From positions 1-28,848 of the forward strand of contig BTQM01000004.1 in NCBI GenBank assembly GCA_036985875.1: 28,848 bases of DNA. The letters run 5' to 3'. Positions 19,946 through 28,465 of this stretch are shown one piece after another. The notes beneath the pieces are model-generated. The model was not told where the DNA came from. It ran no database searches and saw only the letters and a list, made by a program, of their open reading frames with translations. Both the position numbers and the translations under genes were made by a program. Origin of the DNA: BTQM01 sp036985875 (lineage in GTDB: Bacteria; Patescibacteriota; Minisyncoccia; Phycocordibacterales; UBA1539). The first letter of the stretch is position 1, and every line of letters starts with the position of its first letter.

Positions 19946-20557
19946 CTACTCTAGAATCCCGTCAAGATTGATGTCGTAAAGCATTTTTTCATTCACGTGC
20001 TTGTACCGGATTATTTCGCCGTCCTTAAACCACACGTTTATTTCCCGCTCCGCCTCTTCCTGTCCATCTTCGGGGTCGGTGCAATGTATAAGATTGCGTA
20101 CGGCGCGGCCATCAAAATTGGCAAGTTCATATGAGTCAATAGTGAGGTCCCCTCGAATCGTACCCACATCCGAAGTGAGCGGCTCAGTACCTCCCACCAG
20201 CTTTTTCACAATACCAATCGCCTTGTTCCCCTCAAGGACTATCGCAACAACAGGACTACACGTCATAAACCCAACGTTTCCTTCCAGAATGTCTTTACCA
20301 TACTCCAACGCACTCTTCTCCGGCTTACCTCCATCTTTCTCTATGTTCTCCACCGTCCGCTTGCCAACGCTTTCGCACCATGCGCCGTCTTTATTATAGT
20401 GCGTCAGCGTCTGCTCACGCGTGGGAACAAACATCTTCATCGCAACGATTTTCAGCCCAGTCCCCTCAAGGCGTTTTATAAGATCGCCCACCAGTGACCG
20501 TTGAACGCCATCGGGCTTTATGATAACAAGCGTTCTCTCTTTTGTTGGATGTGTCAT
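19946..20557 (-). CDS. ndk: Nucleoside diphosphate kinase, long form
   Basis: Ndk moves the gamma-phosphate of ATP onto NDPs through a phospho-histidine. Motifs are TLVIIKPDGVQR at the start, KIVAMKM, EGNVGFMTCSPVVAIVLEG, and the active-site NLIHCTDPEDGQEEAEREI with H158. The family usually has 135-155 aa; this one has 203. The extra length is an insert at about residues 55-95 (NKDGAWCESVGKRTVENIEKD and beyond) and a C-terminal tail (about 181-203, RYKHVNEKMLYDINLDG). The insert lies in the helical hairpin region that shapes the nucleotide entrance and the oligomer surface, so assembly may differ. No ribosome-binding site is seen before the ATG. It lies downstream of a perfect palindrome that should end the upstream transcript. 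Confidence 0.95.
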   Translation of the reverse strand: MTHPTKERTLVIIKPDGVQRSLVGDLIKRLEGTGLKIVAMKMFVPTREQTLTHYNKDGAWCESVGKRTVENIEKDGGKPEKSALEYGKDILEGNVGFMTCSPVVAIVLEGNKAIGIVKKLVGGTEPLTSDVGTIRGDLTIDSYELANFDGRAVRNLIHCTDPEDGQEEAEREINVWFKDGEIIRYKHVNEKMLYDINLDGILE

Positions 20558-20641
20558 AAATAAATAGCTTATAGCTTCATTGTCTTGGTTAGCTTCACAA
20601 TTCTAGTGCATCAGATAGTACCAATAACTCAAAACAAAATC

Positions 20642-20677
20642 AACTCTTGAATTAGCTCTAGAGCTAATTCAAGAGTT
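20642..20677. terminator. Perfect 36-bp palindrome, terminator
   Basis: Two 18-nt arms (20642-20659 and 20660-20677) are fully complementary with no loop. It begins 1 nt after the stop codon of the ATPase gene. T-rich DNA (GATTTTGTTTTG) follows on the minus strand, and TTT on the plus strand. Confidence 0.75.
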
Positions 20678-20678
20678 T

Positions 20679-23420
20679 TTATCCCCGATACTTCTTCATG
20701 ATCTCTTCCTCCACCTCCGCCCTGTCGCGGCCGTATTTTAAGTAAGAAAGTTTTTTTATTTTTTCAGCAACATCCGGATCGCCTTTCGGCGCCGGCATAG
20801 CCGTGATATTGAACGGCGCAACCGGTGAGCCGTTCACGAGAAGCTTCAAATATGCATTGAAATTCTCAATATTCATAATATCTTTCGCGTCAAATACCGG
20901 CGCGAACTGCTTCTCCAAAAACTCCGCGTCCTCCGAGCCAACACGATACGTCGCGATGGATCCTACATTACCGAATACAGAATCGCGAATTCCATCATCA
21001 AGCTGAGCTATAAACTGATGCGCAATATTGAGCCCCAAGCGATACTTTCGCGCCTCTGAGAGAATCGTTGAGATAGAGTTGGTTGTTACATTCTGGAACT
21101 CGTCAATGTAGAGATAAAAATCATGACGTGTTTCCGCCGGCGCGTCCACACGCGAGAGTGCCGCCATCAAAATCTTGCCGACAACGATAAGACCGATCAG
21201 GTTTGAATTAATATCTCCCAAACGCCCTTTTGAAAGATTGACGAGGAGAATCTTGCGCTCATCCATTATTTGGCGGAAGTTGAACGCCGACTTTTCCTGC
21301 GCGATGATCGGGCGCATTATTTCGTTCGCAAGAAACACATCAAATTTGCTGGTGATATAGGGAACAATGTTGGCAAGCGCCGCCTCACCACCAGCTTTCG
21401 TGGCTACACTGCGCCAAAATTGATTTATTACAGGATTTTTGGAACGTGAAAGTTTAAGTTCACGAAACTTCTCGTCTATCATCACGCGCGACACATCAAG
21501 CAAAGTGTTGCCCGTTTCAGGATCCTCCACTACAAGCATCGCGGAGTTTCTGAAATACTGCTCAAACATCGGTCCCATTGACTCCGGCGAGCCGGCATAG
21601 AGTTTTTGGAAAATACCGAAGAGCTCATCCACTACAAATGTCTTTTGCTCCGGATAACGCCTGTCATACTCAAGCATATTAAGACCCATCGGACGCGCCG
21701 TATAAGCGGGATCAAAATAGATTACATCATCAATGCGCTCCTTTGGAATATTCGCGAGAATATCCTGCAGGTCAGAACCGTGCGGATCTATCATGCACAC
21801 CCCATCTCCGTTCTCGATGTCCTGAATGATCATATTTTTCAGAAGTGTCGTCTTGCCGGTACCAGTCTGTCCGATCACATAGAAATGCCGTACGCGGTCC
21901 TCGCGCTTGAAACGCACCTGCGTATCTTTGTTTCTGTACCTGTTTACACCCAAGAGAATTCCCTCTTCCGACACACCAGACACCGCTGGCGCTCTTTTCG
22001 CTTCCTCTTCTCTTAATTCCGCCGTCGCAACAGCGGTAACAGGGAAATGAAACATCGTAGTAAGCTCTTTGATGTTAAGTGGGAAACTGCGGTCTTTGTT
22101 ATACATGCGGTAAATAAACTCGCGCAGAAATGCAGATAATTTTTTGCCTGTAAGACGGCTGAAGGAAATACCATTCCCATCCGCTTTATCAAACTGATTG
22201 AATGCCGCTTCCAGTTCGCTCAATATCATTTCCGCGCTTTCTTCATTGCCAGCTGAGGCAACGAGACGAATATTTGTATCCAAAATTGGAGAAGCGATCT
22301 TGTTCACAATACCCTCAATAGTTTCCTCTCCTTCTTTTAGTGTCTTATCCTCCTTTTTCGACGATTTTGACGCGCCAAAAAATGCGTCTTTGAACGCGCC
22401 GCCAAATTCTTTAGCGATACGTACTCCATCACCTTCTGTCGCCCTCTTAAGCGTTTCTCCTTTGCGTACTTTATCAAGAGCAGATTTATATCTTTTGTTG
22501 TATGTATCGCCCGCCGGAGAGAACACGAGCTGGATAGCAGCACCTTCGCCCTCACGATTGATCTTTGAGAACGCGTTGAGAAGAATGTTCAAAGGATCGT
22601 GTTCAAACATATCGTAAGTTTTGATTGGTAATATCGGATTATCACTCGCCAGCGCATACGACGCAAGCGTCGCTCCGTTTGCGTTGAAAGGATTGAAGTC
22701 TTCTTTGTGCTCATCAATACGCGCATCTGGGAATACAGCGAGAAGTTGTTTCTCAAACAAACGTTCACGAACGCGCGGAACGGCGCAATAAAACACGATC
22801 TCTTCTTCGTAGTTTGAGCGCGTTATCTCAATGGTGAAATGTTGTACCATTTCTTTGTCACCATTGCTTTGCGCAACAGAAAGCATTCCTGCGTAAAACT
22901 GCTCCATTCCCGCCACAAGCTCGGAGAACTTGCGCACCTGCTTTTCCGGATTCACTTTCGGAAGCGCTACCTCAAAAAGCTTCATCCTAAGCGATTTGAA
23001 AAGCACGGTTCCTTCTTTAAGACCTGGCACTGTGCCGAGTTCCACAAGATATTGCACCAAAAGCCGGTGAAAGTCGTCGCGAATATGCGGACCCAACTTC
23101 TCCGCAACCTCTAATGCATTTTTGATGCCTTTTTCCTCCACAACATCCACAAGCTCATCAACCGCCTTCTCGTGCTCGGTGCTGAAATGAAGCACCTTCT
23201 CTTCTATCTCATCCACCTTCATTTGATGTCCGCTTGAAAGCACCTCTTCTGGCGGTTTTTCTACATACTCGCGCACTTTTTCAGCGGCAATTTCCGCACG
23301 AGGCATTCGCTCGCCTCGCACCTCAAGCGCGCGCTCTTTATCCTCCATCTGCGCACGCAAAAAATGTATCTCCTCCTCGGGAGTAGTGAATTCATTTCTT
23401 TCTCCAAATTGAGTTTCCAT
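20679..23420 (-). CDS. VirD4/TraD-like type IV secretion ATPase
   Basis: This 913-aa protein has a Glu/Lys-rich, coiled-coil-like N-terminus (about 1-130). A long middle region (about 130-500) has no motif I know. The RecA-like ATPase domain of the T4SS coupling/DUF87 type follows. Walker A is GQTGTGKTT (about residue 520), followed by VCMIDPHGSDLQDIL. Walker B is YLYIDEFQNV (about 770), with ILSEARKYRLGLNIAHQ after it, as in TraD/VirD4 proteins. No membrane helix is obvious, unlike classic VirD4. It may power DNA or protein transport, or pilus work, together with VirB2-like pilins such as the one at 2890-4458; that link is inference. It has its own promoter with leaderless geometry, so it is a unit separate from map. 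Confidence 0.88.
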   Translation of the reverse strand: METQFGERNEFTTPEEEIHFLRAQMEDKERALEVRGERMPRAEIAAEKVREYVEKPPEEVLSSGHQMKVDEIEEKVLHFSTEHEKAVDELVDVVEEKGIKNALEVAEKLGPHIRDDFHRLLVQYLVELGTVPGLKEGTVLFKSLRMKLFEVALPKVNPEKQVRKFSELVAGMEQFYAGMLSVAQSNGDKEMVQHFTIEITRSNYEEEIVFYCAVPRVRERLFEKQLLAVFPDARIDEHKEDFNPFNANGATLASYALASDNPILPIKTYDMFEHDPLNILLNAFSKINREGEGAAIQLVFSPAGDTYNKRYKSALDKVRKGETLKRATEGDGVRIAKEFGGAFKDAFFGASKSSKKEDKTLKEGEETIEGIVNKIASPILDTNIRLVASAGNEESAEMILSELEAAFNQFDKADGNGISFSRLTGKKLSAFLREFIYRMYNKDRSFPLNIKELTTMFHFPVTAVATAELREEEAKRAPAVSGVSEEGILLGVNRYRNKDTQVRFKREDRVRHFYVIGQTGTGKTTLLKNMIIQDIENGDGVCMIDPHGSDLQDILANIPKERIDDVIYFDPAYTARPMGLNMLEYDRRYPEQKTFVVDELFGIFQKLYAGSPESMGPMFEQYFRNSAMLVVEDPETGNTLLDVSRVMIDEKFRELKLSRSKNPVINQFWRSVATKAGGEAALANIVPYITSKFDVFLANEIMRPIIAQEKSAFNFRQIMDERKILLVNLSKGRLGDINSNLIGLIVVGKILMAALSRVDAPAETRHDFYLYIDEFQNVTTNSISTILSEARKYRLGLNIAHQFIAQLDDGIRDSVFGNVGSIATYRVGSEDAEFLEKQFAPVFDAKDIMNIENFNAYLKLLVNGSPVAPFNITAMPAPKGDPDVAEKIKKLSYLKYGRDRAEVEEEIMKKYRG

Positions 23421-23427
23421 CGAGGTT

Positions 23428-23433
23428 ATTATA
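23428..23433 (-). promoter_or_regulatory. -10 box of the VirD4-like gene, leaderless
   Basis: A perfect TATAAT on the minus strand ends 7 nt before the ATG at 23420. No ribosome-binding site is present. Confidence 0.65.
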
Positions 23434-23497
23434 CCCGATATTACCCCGCCGCAAAAGCAGGGTGCATAAAGCTCGTGACGATCTTATCGTGGATTCG

Positions 23498-24259
23498 TTA
23501 TGGCAGTGTTAAAATTTCTGCTTCCCCTTCCGTGACAAGGATCGTATGTTCAAAATGGGCACTTCGTTTGCCGTCCGCCGTTTTGAACGTAAAGTGGTCA
23601 TCGGCAGACAAGAAGACATTTTTTGATCCCTCTGAAAGCATTGGCTCCAATGCCAGCACCTCGCCAACGCGAAGTTTGGGACCTTCTCCTTTCCTGCCGA
23701 AGTTTGGTATAAAAGGTTCTTCGTGCACCCCATGCCCCACCCCGTGCCCACCGAGATCTTCAATAATCCCAAATCCGCGCCCTTTCGCGTACCGCTCTAT
23801 GGCGTATCCTATGTCGCCGACATGTGCGGTGGCGCGCGCAGCGGCGATGCCCAGAGAGAGCGCTTTTTCCGTTTCATCTATAAGACTCGCCGCGGACGCA
23901 TCAATACGGCCAACTGGAACCGTCTTTGCCATATCCACAAAAAGTTCCTTGTGCCGAAGTCCGAGATCAACACCGACGATGTCACCCTCCTCTAAAATTC
24001 GCGTACCGGGGATGCCATGAACAACCTCGTCGTTCACCGACACGCAAAGTGTGGCCGGATATGGAACGGGAGCCCCTTCCGGCTGATACTCTAAAAACGC
24101 CGGCTCATCGCCGCCTTCTCGTATAAGGCGCTCGGCAAGACGGTCAAGTTCTTTTGTCGTAACACCGGGCGCGACCATCTTTCTCACTTCACTCAAAATA
24201 AGAGCGAGGCGCTTACCGCCCTCACGCAAGATCATTACTTCGTCCTTACTGTAAACCAT
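23498..24259 (-). CDS. map: Methionine aminopeptidase, type I
   Basis: Removes the N-terminal Met from new proteins. The five metal ligands are visible: VGVDLG (Asp), FVDMAKT (Asp), GHGVGHGVHEEP (His), LALEPML (Glu) and AHFEHTILV (Glu). VSVNDEVVHGIPG at about residue 75 holds the substrate-binding His. At 253 aa it is a normal type I enzyme without the N-terminal zinc extension. It follows adk by 12 nt, so the two genes share an mRNA; the order secY-adk-map is the classic end of the spc operon. Confidence 0.97.
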   Translation of the reverse strand: MVYSKDEVMILREGGKRLALILSEVRKMVAPGVTTKELDRLAERLIREGGDEPAFLEYQPEGAPVPYPATLCVSVNDEVVHGIPGTRILEEGDIVGVDLGLRHKELFVDMAKTVPVGRIDASAASLIDETEKALSLGIAAARATAHVGDIGYAIERYAKGRGFGIIEDLGGHGVGHGVHEEPFIPNFGRKGEGPKLRVGEVLALEPMLSEGSKNVFLSADDHFTFKTADGKRSAHFEHTILVTEGEAEILTLP

Positions 24260-24271
24260 AGGTGTGTAATT

Positions 24272-24862
24272 TTAGTTTTCAATTTTGGATAAAATTTCCT
24301 TGTGTACTTCTTCTATCGTCTGATCTCCATTGACTTCTATAAACATGTAACGCGAATACTCTTTGAAAAACTCTATGGCGGGCATTACGTCTTCCTCAAA
24401 CCAATCCAAACGTTTTTCCACCTGCTCGCGCGTATCATCCTCGCGCCCGCGCGCGAGCAGGTGCTTGCGCGACCACGCGCGTGGCACATTCACATATATC
24501 ACGAACGGATTCTCCCGCCGATAAAACTCCATCGCCGTATCAAATATATGTGCTTCATTGAGCGAGCGCGGCGTACCGTCAACAAGCAGGTGCCCTCCCT
24601 CCTCCATACCGCGTATCAGCGCGTGCGACCACATGTGTATCGCCAAAAATCCCGGCTGGCGCTCGCCGCGCTCGTAGATCTCTTGAGCAAGGTCATGCGT
24701 GTAGTCCTTTCCTTTGAAAAACTCCCTAAAAAGCGAGCCCGTCTCAAGATAATAGACACTTTTATCGGCATCCTTCTCCAAAAGATACTTCTGCAATAAT
24801 TTCGCCTGTGTACCTTTTCCGGAACCGGAATTGCCGGTGAAAATGAATGTTCTGGAATCCAT
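24272..24862 (-). CDS. adk: Adenylate kinase, short form
   Basis: Catalyses ATP + AMP to 2 ADP. The P-loop GNSGSGKGTQ is at residues 10-19, the AMP-binding segment is GSLFREFF ... DGTPRSLNEA, and RGREDDTREQVEKRLDWFEE stands where the LID would be, showing a short LID without zinc Cys. At 196 aa it fits the short adenylate kinase group; a related nucleoside-monophosphate kinase is less likely. A perfect TATAAT (24870-24875), with TG before it as an extended -10, ends 7 nt before the ATG, so the adk-map mRNA is probably leaderless and independent of secY. An inverted repeat separates it from secY. Confidence 0.93.
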   Translation of the reverse strand: MDSRTFIFTGNSGSGKGTQAKLLQKYLLEKDADKSVYYLETGSLFREFFKGKDYTHDLAQEIYERGERQPGFLAIHMWSHALIRGMEEGGHLLVDGTPRSLNEAHIFDTAMEFYRRENPFVIYVNVPRAWSRKHLLARGREDDTREQVEKRLDWFEEDVMPAIEFFKEYSRYMFIEVNGDQTIEEVHKEILSKIEN

Positions 24863-24869
24863 TGATTTG

Positions 24870-24875
24870 ATTATA
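24870..24875 (-). promoter_or_regulatory. -10 box of adk-map, leaderless
   Basis: On the minus strand TGATATAAT, an extended -10 element, ends 7 nt before the adk ATG. A clear -35 box is not seen, as expected for an extended -10. Confidence 0.7.
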
Positions 24876-24919
24876 TCACAACAAATAGCAAAGAAGATTA
24901 AAAACCCAATTTAAGATGC

Positions 24920-24943
24920 AATCTGTCTGCCGTCAGACAGATT
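24920..24943. repeat. Short perfect hairpin repeat
   Basis: AATCTGTCTG-ccgt-CAGACAGATT has 10-bp perfect arms. It resembles in style the CCTGCC/GGCAGG hairpin at 126-141. It lies in the adk-secY gap next to TTCAAGGCGCGG (24942-24953), a 12-mer also found at 19895-19906. Confidence 0.6.
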
Positions 24944-24981
24944 CAAGGCGCGGACGAGAAAAGGAAGCTGGCGTGCTATAG

Positions 24982-25053
24982 AACTTTCAAAATTGGACGC
25001 AGAGCGAGAAAATTTTTCGCAATCGACAAAGTTATGCGCCAATTTTGAAAGTT
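24982..25053 (-). terminator. Long hairpin after secY
   Basis: Arms 24982-24996 and 25039-25053 are perfectly complementary over 15 nt and begin directly after the secY stop codon. A smaller GCGA/TCGC stem lies inside. There is no long T run, so termination or 3'-end protection is inferred from position. Confidence 0.5.
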
Positions 25054-26325
25054 TTAATATTCGCGCATGGTCACCTGCGCATCGATCTTTTTGACCAGAT
25101 CAAGAACGACGGACACGACAATGAGGAGAGCGGTACCACCTATCGCGAATGACTGGACATTCGTTATTGACTGCATTACAAGCGGCAGAACGGCGATGGC
25201 ACCCAGAAAGACCGCTCCGACAAATGTTATCCGCGTCAGTATCTTGCCAATATACTCCGCGGTGGACCTGCCGGGACGGACCCCCGGAATGAACGCTCCG
25301 CTTTTCTGTAAATTAGTGGAAATGGCATCGGGATCAAACGTTACTGCGGTATAGAAATATGTAAACAAAAACACGAGGGCAAAGTAGAGTATCGAACTGA
25401 ACCATATGTTGGTAATAACACCCTCTATAAAGCCCGATATGCCAGCAACGATCTGATTGTCTACGCCGGAGAGAAAGCCCACGAGGACCTGCGGGAAAAT
25501 TAAAATTGACAACGCGAAGATAATCGGGATAACTCCGGCCTGATTTACACGCAAGGGAAGATACGTTGAGATCCCGCCATACACTTTCATTCCGCGCACC
25601 CTTTTCGCATAGGTAATGGGGATAGGCCGCTCCGCCTCGGTAACCGTCACAACGCCCGCAACGATGACAACGGCCGCCACCAGAAATCCTAGGTACATAG
25701 GAACTTGAGACACGTCAAAGGTAAAGAAAAGCTGTCCCATTACCGCAGGCAAGCTGGCAACAATACCAGCAAATATGATGAGAGAGACACCATTTCCGAT
25801 TCCGAACTCTGAAATAAGCTCCCCTATCCACATAAGAAGGATGGAGCCTGCCGCAATAATGATAACATTGACCAAAAGTTCAAAACCAAAAAGCCCCTCT
25901 ATAACTCCCTGCCTTTCAAGAAAAATAAGTAATCCGTACCCCTGTACAAATGCAAGCGGTACAGTGAGCAATCTTGAATACTGCGTAAATTTTTTCTTTC
26001 CCGCTTCTCCTTCCTCATGATAGAGCGCCTTCAGTTTTTCCGACATCATAGTGGAGAGCTGCATAATAATAGAAGCGGTAATATAAGGACCCACACCAAG
26101 CATAACAAGAGATATCGCGGAAAGGCCTCCTCCAGTCAAGATGTTGAGGAACCCGAGCGCTTGATTGTTAGTCAAAAAATCACCCAGACTTGCACCAGCC
26201 GCGGCGGGCACGGGAATGTTTGCCAAAAACCTAAATACAATCAACGCAACAAGTACAAACAATATTTTTCTCCTGAGTGTGGCGTCCTTTATTATAAGCT
26301 TGGATTTGTGTATGAAATTTTCCAT
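25054..26325 (-). CDS. secY: Protein translocase channel subunit SecY
   Basis: SecY forms the channel for export and insertion of proteins in the inner membrane. The ten hydrophobic helices of the family are visible over 423 aa. Typical segments are ANIPVPA near residue 38, the plug area with LNILTGGGLSAISLVMLGVGP, PYITASIIMQL, EFGIGNGVSLIIFAGIV, and FSSILYFALVFLFTYFYTAVTFDP, then GAFIPGVRPGRSTAEYI in the ribosome-binding loop. It follows rplO by 45 nt at the end of the ribosomal operon, the standard order. No ribosome-binding site is seen before the ATG. Confidence 0.97.
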   Translation of the reverse strand: MENFIHKSKLIIKDATLRRKILFVLVALIVFRFLANIPVPAAAGASLGDFLTNNQALGFLNILTGGGLSAISLVMLGVGPYITASIIMQLSTMMSEKLKALYHEEGEAGKKKFTQYSRLLTVPLAFVQGYGLLIFLERQGVIEGLFGFELLVNVIIIAAGSILLMWIGELISEFGIGNGVSLIIFAGIVASLPAVMGQLFFTFDVSQVPMYLGFLVAAVVIVAGVVTVTEAERPIPITYAKRVRGMKVYGGISTYLPLRVNQAGVIPIIFALSILIFPQVLVGFLSGVDNQIVAGISGFIEGVITNIWFSSILYFALVFLFTYFYTAVTFDPDAISTNLQKSGAFIPGVRPGRSTAEYIGKILTRITFVGAVFLGAIAVLPLVMQSITNVQSFAIGGTALLIVVSVVLDLVKKIDAQVTMREY

Positions 26326-26370
26326 AATATGCGAATGATACGCTTCGCTACAATTTCTAATTTCTAATTT

Positions 26371-26820
26371 TCATTTTATACTACCTCCCGCGCTTTCAAT
26401 TTTCCTGCGGGCGGTCCCCGAAAGATAACACTCCGAAACAATAACTTTCTTAGTGATAACTCCCGCACCGAGTATTTTCACATGCGGCAATCTTCCTTTA
26501 ACTTTTTTAAGCACACCCTTCTCTGCGAGCGCAGAAGGAGTTACGGGCTCTCCATCAGAAAACACGTTATCCAAGAGAGAAACATTTACTATAGTGGGCT
26601 TTGACACGGAAGGATTAACAGTGCGCGCTCGATTCTTGCCGTACCCGCGCCTCTTGGGTAACTTCTTTATAATATCTCTCATTTCCGGACGCAATTTTCT
26701 TCCGGCTCTAGATTTTTGGCCCTTCATCCCCTTTCCCGATGTCTTACCCCTCCGACCACCTCGCCCAACAAGCTTTCCCTTCTTACGGGGACTATTCCTT
26801 TTTAGTTGATGTATTTGCAT
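26371..26820 (-). CDS. rplO: 50S ribosomal protein L15
   Basis: The glycine- and lysine-rich N-terminus (KKGKLVGRGGRRGKTSGKGMKGQKSRAG) and the C-terminal globular part (LPHVKILGAGVITKKVIV, AGGSIK) are typical of L15, which ties 23S rRNA domains together. The length is 149 aa. It directly follows rpsE with a 57-nt gap in which no rpmD (L30) is present; most bacteria have L30 between S5 and L15, and its absence marks CPR genomes. Confidence 0.97.
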   Translation of the reverse strand: MQIHQLKRNSPRKKGKLVGRGGRRGKTSGKGMKGQKSRAGRKLRPEMRDIIKKLPKRRGYGKNRARTVNPSVSKPTIVNVSLLDNVFSDGEPVTPSALAEKGVLKKVKGRLPHVKILGAGVITKKVIVSECYLSGTARRKIESAGGSIK

Positions 26821-26877
26821 AGTAGATTTTTAGCAAGTGGTGACGAGTATATTCTTAAATAATGATCAGTTCGTTCA

Positions 26878-27459
26878 TTATTTTTCTAACTGTTCAAGCG
26901 CTTTCATGGCCGCTCGTGCGTTATTAAGCTTGTTCTTGCTCCTTGATAAAATTTTAGCGGAAACATCCTTTATGCCCGCCAAGTCCAGCACATTTCTCAC
27001 CGAACTTCCCGCAGCAAGACCTCTTCCTGGGGCTGGCATTATGATAACGTCTGAACTGCAAAACCTTGCTCCCACTTCGTGAGGGATGGACATATCTTTC
27101 GTCAATGTCAATTTCACCATGTTCTTCTTAGCGTTCTTTGCCGCTTTCTCGATCGCCAAAGCAGTATCTGACGCCTTTCCCACTCCAACACCGACAGACC
27201 CCTTCTTGTTTCCAGCGACAAGCGCAACACTAAAACTAAACCTCCTTCCGCCGGCAACAACGCGAACCACTCGCCTTATTTTGACGATCTTCTGCTCAAA
27301 TTCGGGCTTTACTCTCTCTCTTCCCCTTCCAAACCTCCTTGGAGCACGTCTCTGTCTCCCTCTCGGCTTTTCAAAGGGCGACTTTTTTTCTCCCGCCGTA
27401 TGTGGCGTCGTTTTTTTGTCGTCCGCCGCCTCTTTTTTATTGTTGTGTTCCTTTTCCAT
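26878..27459 (-). CDS. rpsE: 30S ribosomal protein S5
   Basis: S5 takes part in decoding fidelity and mRNA entry. The double-stranded RNA-binding part has KIVKIRRVVRVVAGGRRFSFSV, and the second domain has KDMSIPHEVGARFCSSDVIIMPAPGRGLAAGSSVRNVLDLAG. At 193 aa it is longer than usual because of a Lys/Arg/Glu-rich N-terminal tail of about 45 residues (MEKEHNNKKEAADDKKTTPH and on) that looks disordered; such tails are common in CPR ribosomal proteins. The start has no ribosome-binding site. Confidence 0.97.
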   Translation of the reverse strand: MEKEHNNKKEAADDKKTTPHTAGEKKSPFEKPRGRQRRAPRRFGRGRERVKPEFEQKIVKIRRVVRVVAGGRRFSFSVALVAGNKKGSVGVGVGKASDTALAIEKAAKNAKKNMVKLTLTKDMSIPHEVGARFCSSDVIIMPAPGRGLAAGSSVRNVLDLAGIKDVSAKILSRSKNKLNNARAAMKALEQLEK

Positions 27460-27496
27460 ATGTTACATATAAAATCTAAGTATAAATTCAATCTTT

Positions 27497-27850
27497 CTAA
27501 AAAATAAGTCCGCCCTCTCGCGCGCCTTCCGCCAAGGCTTTCACTCTTCCAGTATACATAAACCCTCCCCGATCAAACACCGCCCTGCTGATCTTCTTCC
27601 CTTTTGCCTTTTCGGCAAGAGAGAGCCCTGTCTTCTTCGCTCTTTCCACCCTTGTCTTTCCCGAAATTCCCTTATCTGAAGAAGCGACCAACGTCACGCC
27701 TTTGCTGTCGTCTATAAGTTGAGCATATATATATTTATTGGACCGAAAGACAGAAAGACGTGGGGTGCGGGACACGCCGGAAATCCTGGCCCTAATCTTG
27801 TTATGCCTCCTTGTTCTCTTTTTGATCTTTGTGTTTTTAACCTGTCTCAT
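27497..27850 (-). CDS. rplR: 50S ribosomal protein L18
   Basis: L18 binds 5S rRNA. The 117-aa protein shows the RRHNKIRARISG and TPRLSVFRSNKYIYAQLIDDSKGVTL strand pattern, and the end FDRGGFMYTGRVKALAEGAREGGLIF is diagnostic. It lies between rplF and rpsE as expected, with spacers of 33 and 37 nt and no ribosome-binding site. Confidence 0.97.
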   Translation of the reverse strand: MRQVKNTKIKKRTRRHNKIRARISGVSRTPRLSVFRSNKYIYAQLIDDSKGVTLVASSDKGISGKTRVERAKKTGLSLAEKAKGKKISRAVFDRGGFMYTGRVKALAEGAREGGLIF

Positions 27851-27883
27851 ATATTTTCTTAAAGTGTCCTTTGGTTGTTATTT

Positions 27884-28417
27884 CTACGCAGATTTCTTGC
27901 CCTGTTTTCTCCTCACAACCTCATCAATATACCTAATGCCCTTCCCTTTATATGGTTCCGGTTTTTTAAATGCTCTTATCCTTGCGGCAAACTGCCCCAC
28001 AATCTCTTTGTTTATGCCAGAAACGGTTATTTTGTTCTTTTCGATAGAAACGCTTAATTCCTTTGGGACAGCTATGTGAATCTTATGAGAAAACCCCAGC
28101 TTCAACACCAGCTCATCTCCCGACATCTCAACCTTGAATCCAACCCCTTCAACAACCAATTTTTTCTCAAACGGCTTGTTCACGCCCTCTATCATGTTCT
28201 TTATGTGAGAAGCGTATGTCCCCCACAGCGCGTTTGCAAACTTTGAATCGTCAGTAGGCGCAAGCGTTACTTCTTTGTCACCCACCATAATATCAATGGT
28301 AGCGAGAAATGATCTTGATATTTCACCCAAAGGACCTTTTACAATAAAGGTTTTACCGTCTTTGACGACCTGTGTCTTTTCTGGAATTATTATTTGCTGT
28401 TTTCCTATTCTACTCAT
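27884..28417 (-). CDS. rplF: 50S ribosomal protein L6
   Basis: L6 has two repeated alpha/beta domains and sits near the factor-binding centre of the large subunit. The start SRIGKQQIIIPEKTQV, the centre KKLVVEGVGFKVEMSGDELVLKLGFSH, and the end RAFKKPEPYKGKGIRYIDEVVRRKQGKKSA match the family over 177 aa. It follows rpsH by 48 nt in the normal spc-operon order. Confidence 0.97.
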   Translation of the reverse strand: MSRIGKQQIIIPEKTQVVKDGKTFIVKGPLGEISRSFLATIDIMVGDKEVTLAPTDDSKFANALWGTYASHIKNMIEGVNKPFEKKLVVEGVGFKVEMSGDELVLKLGFSHKIHIAVPKELSVSIEKNKITVSGINKEIVGQFAARIRAFKKPEPYKGKGIRYIDEVVRRKQGKKSA

Positions 28418-28465
28418 AATGATAGCTTGATTATCTTATAGCTTCGCAAGCTTTTGGCTGTTCCA

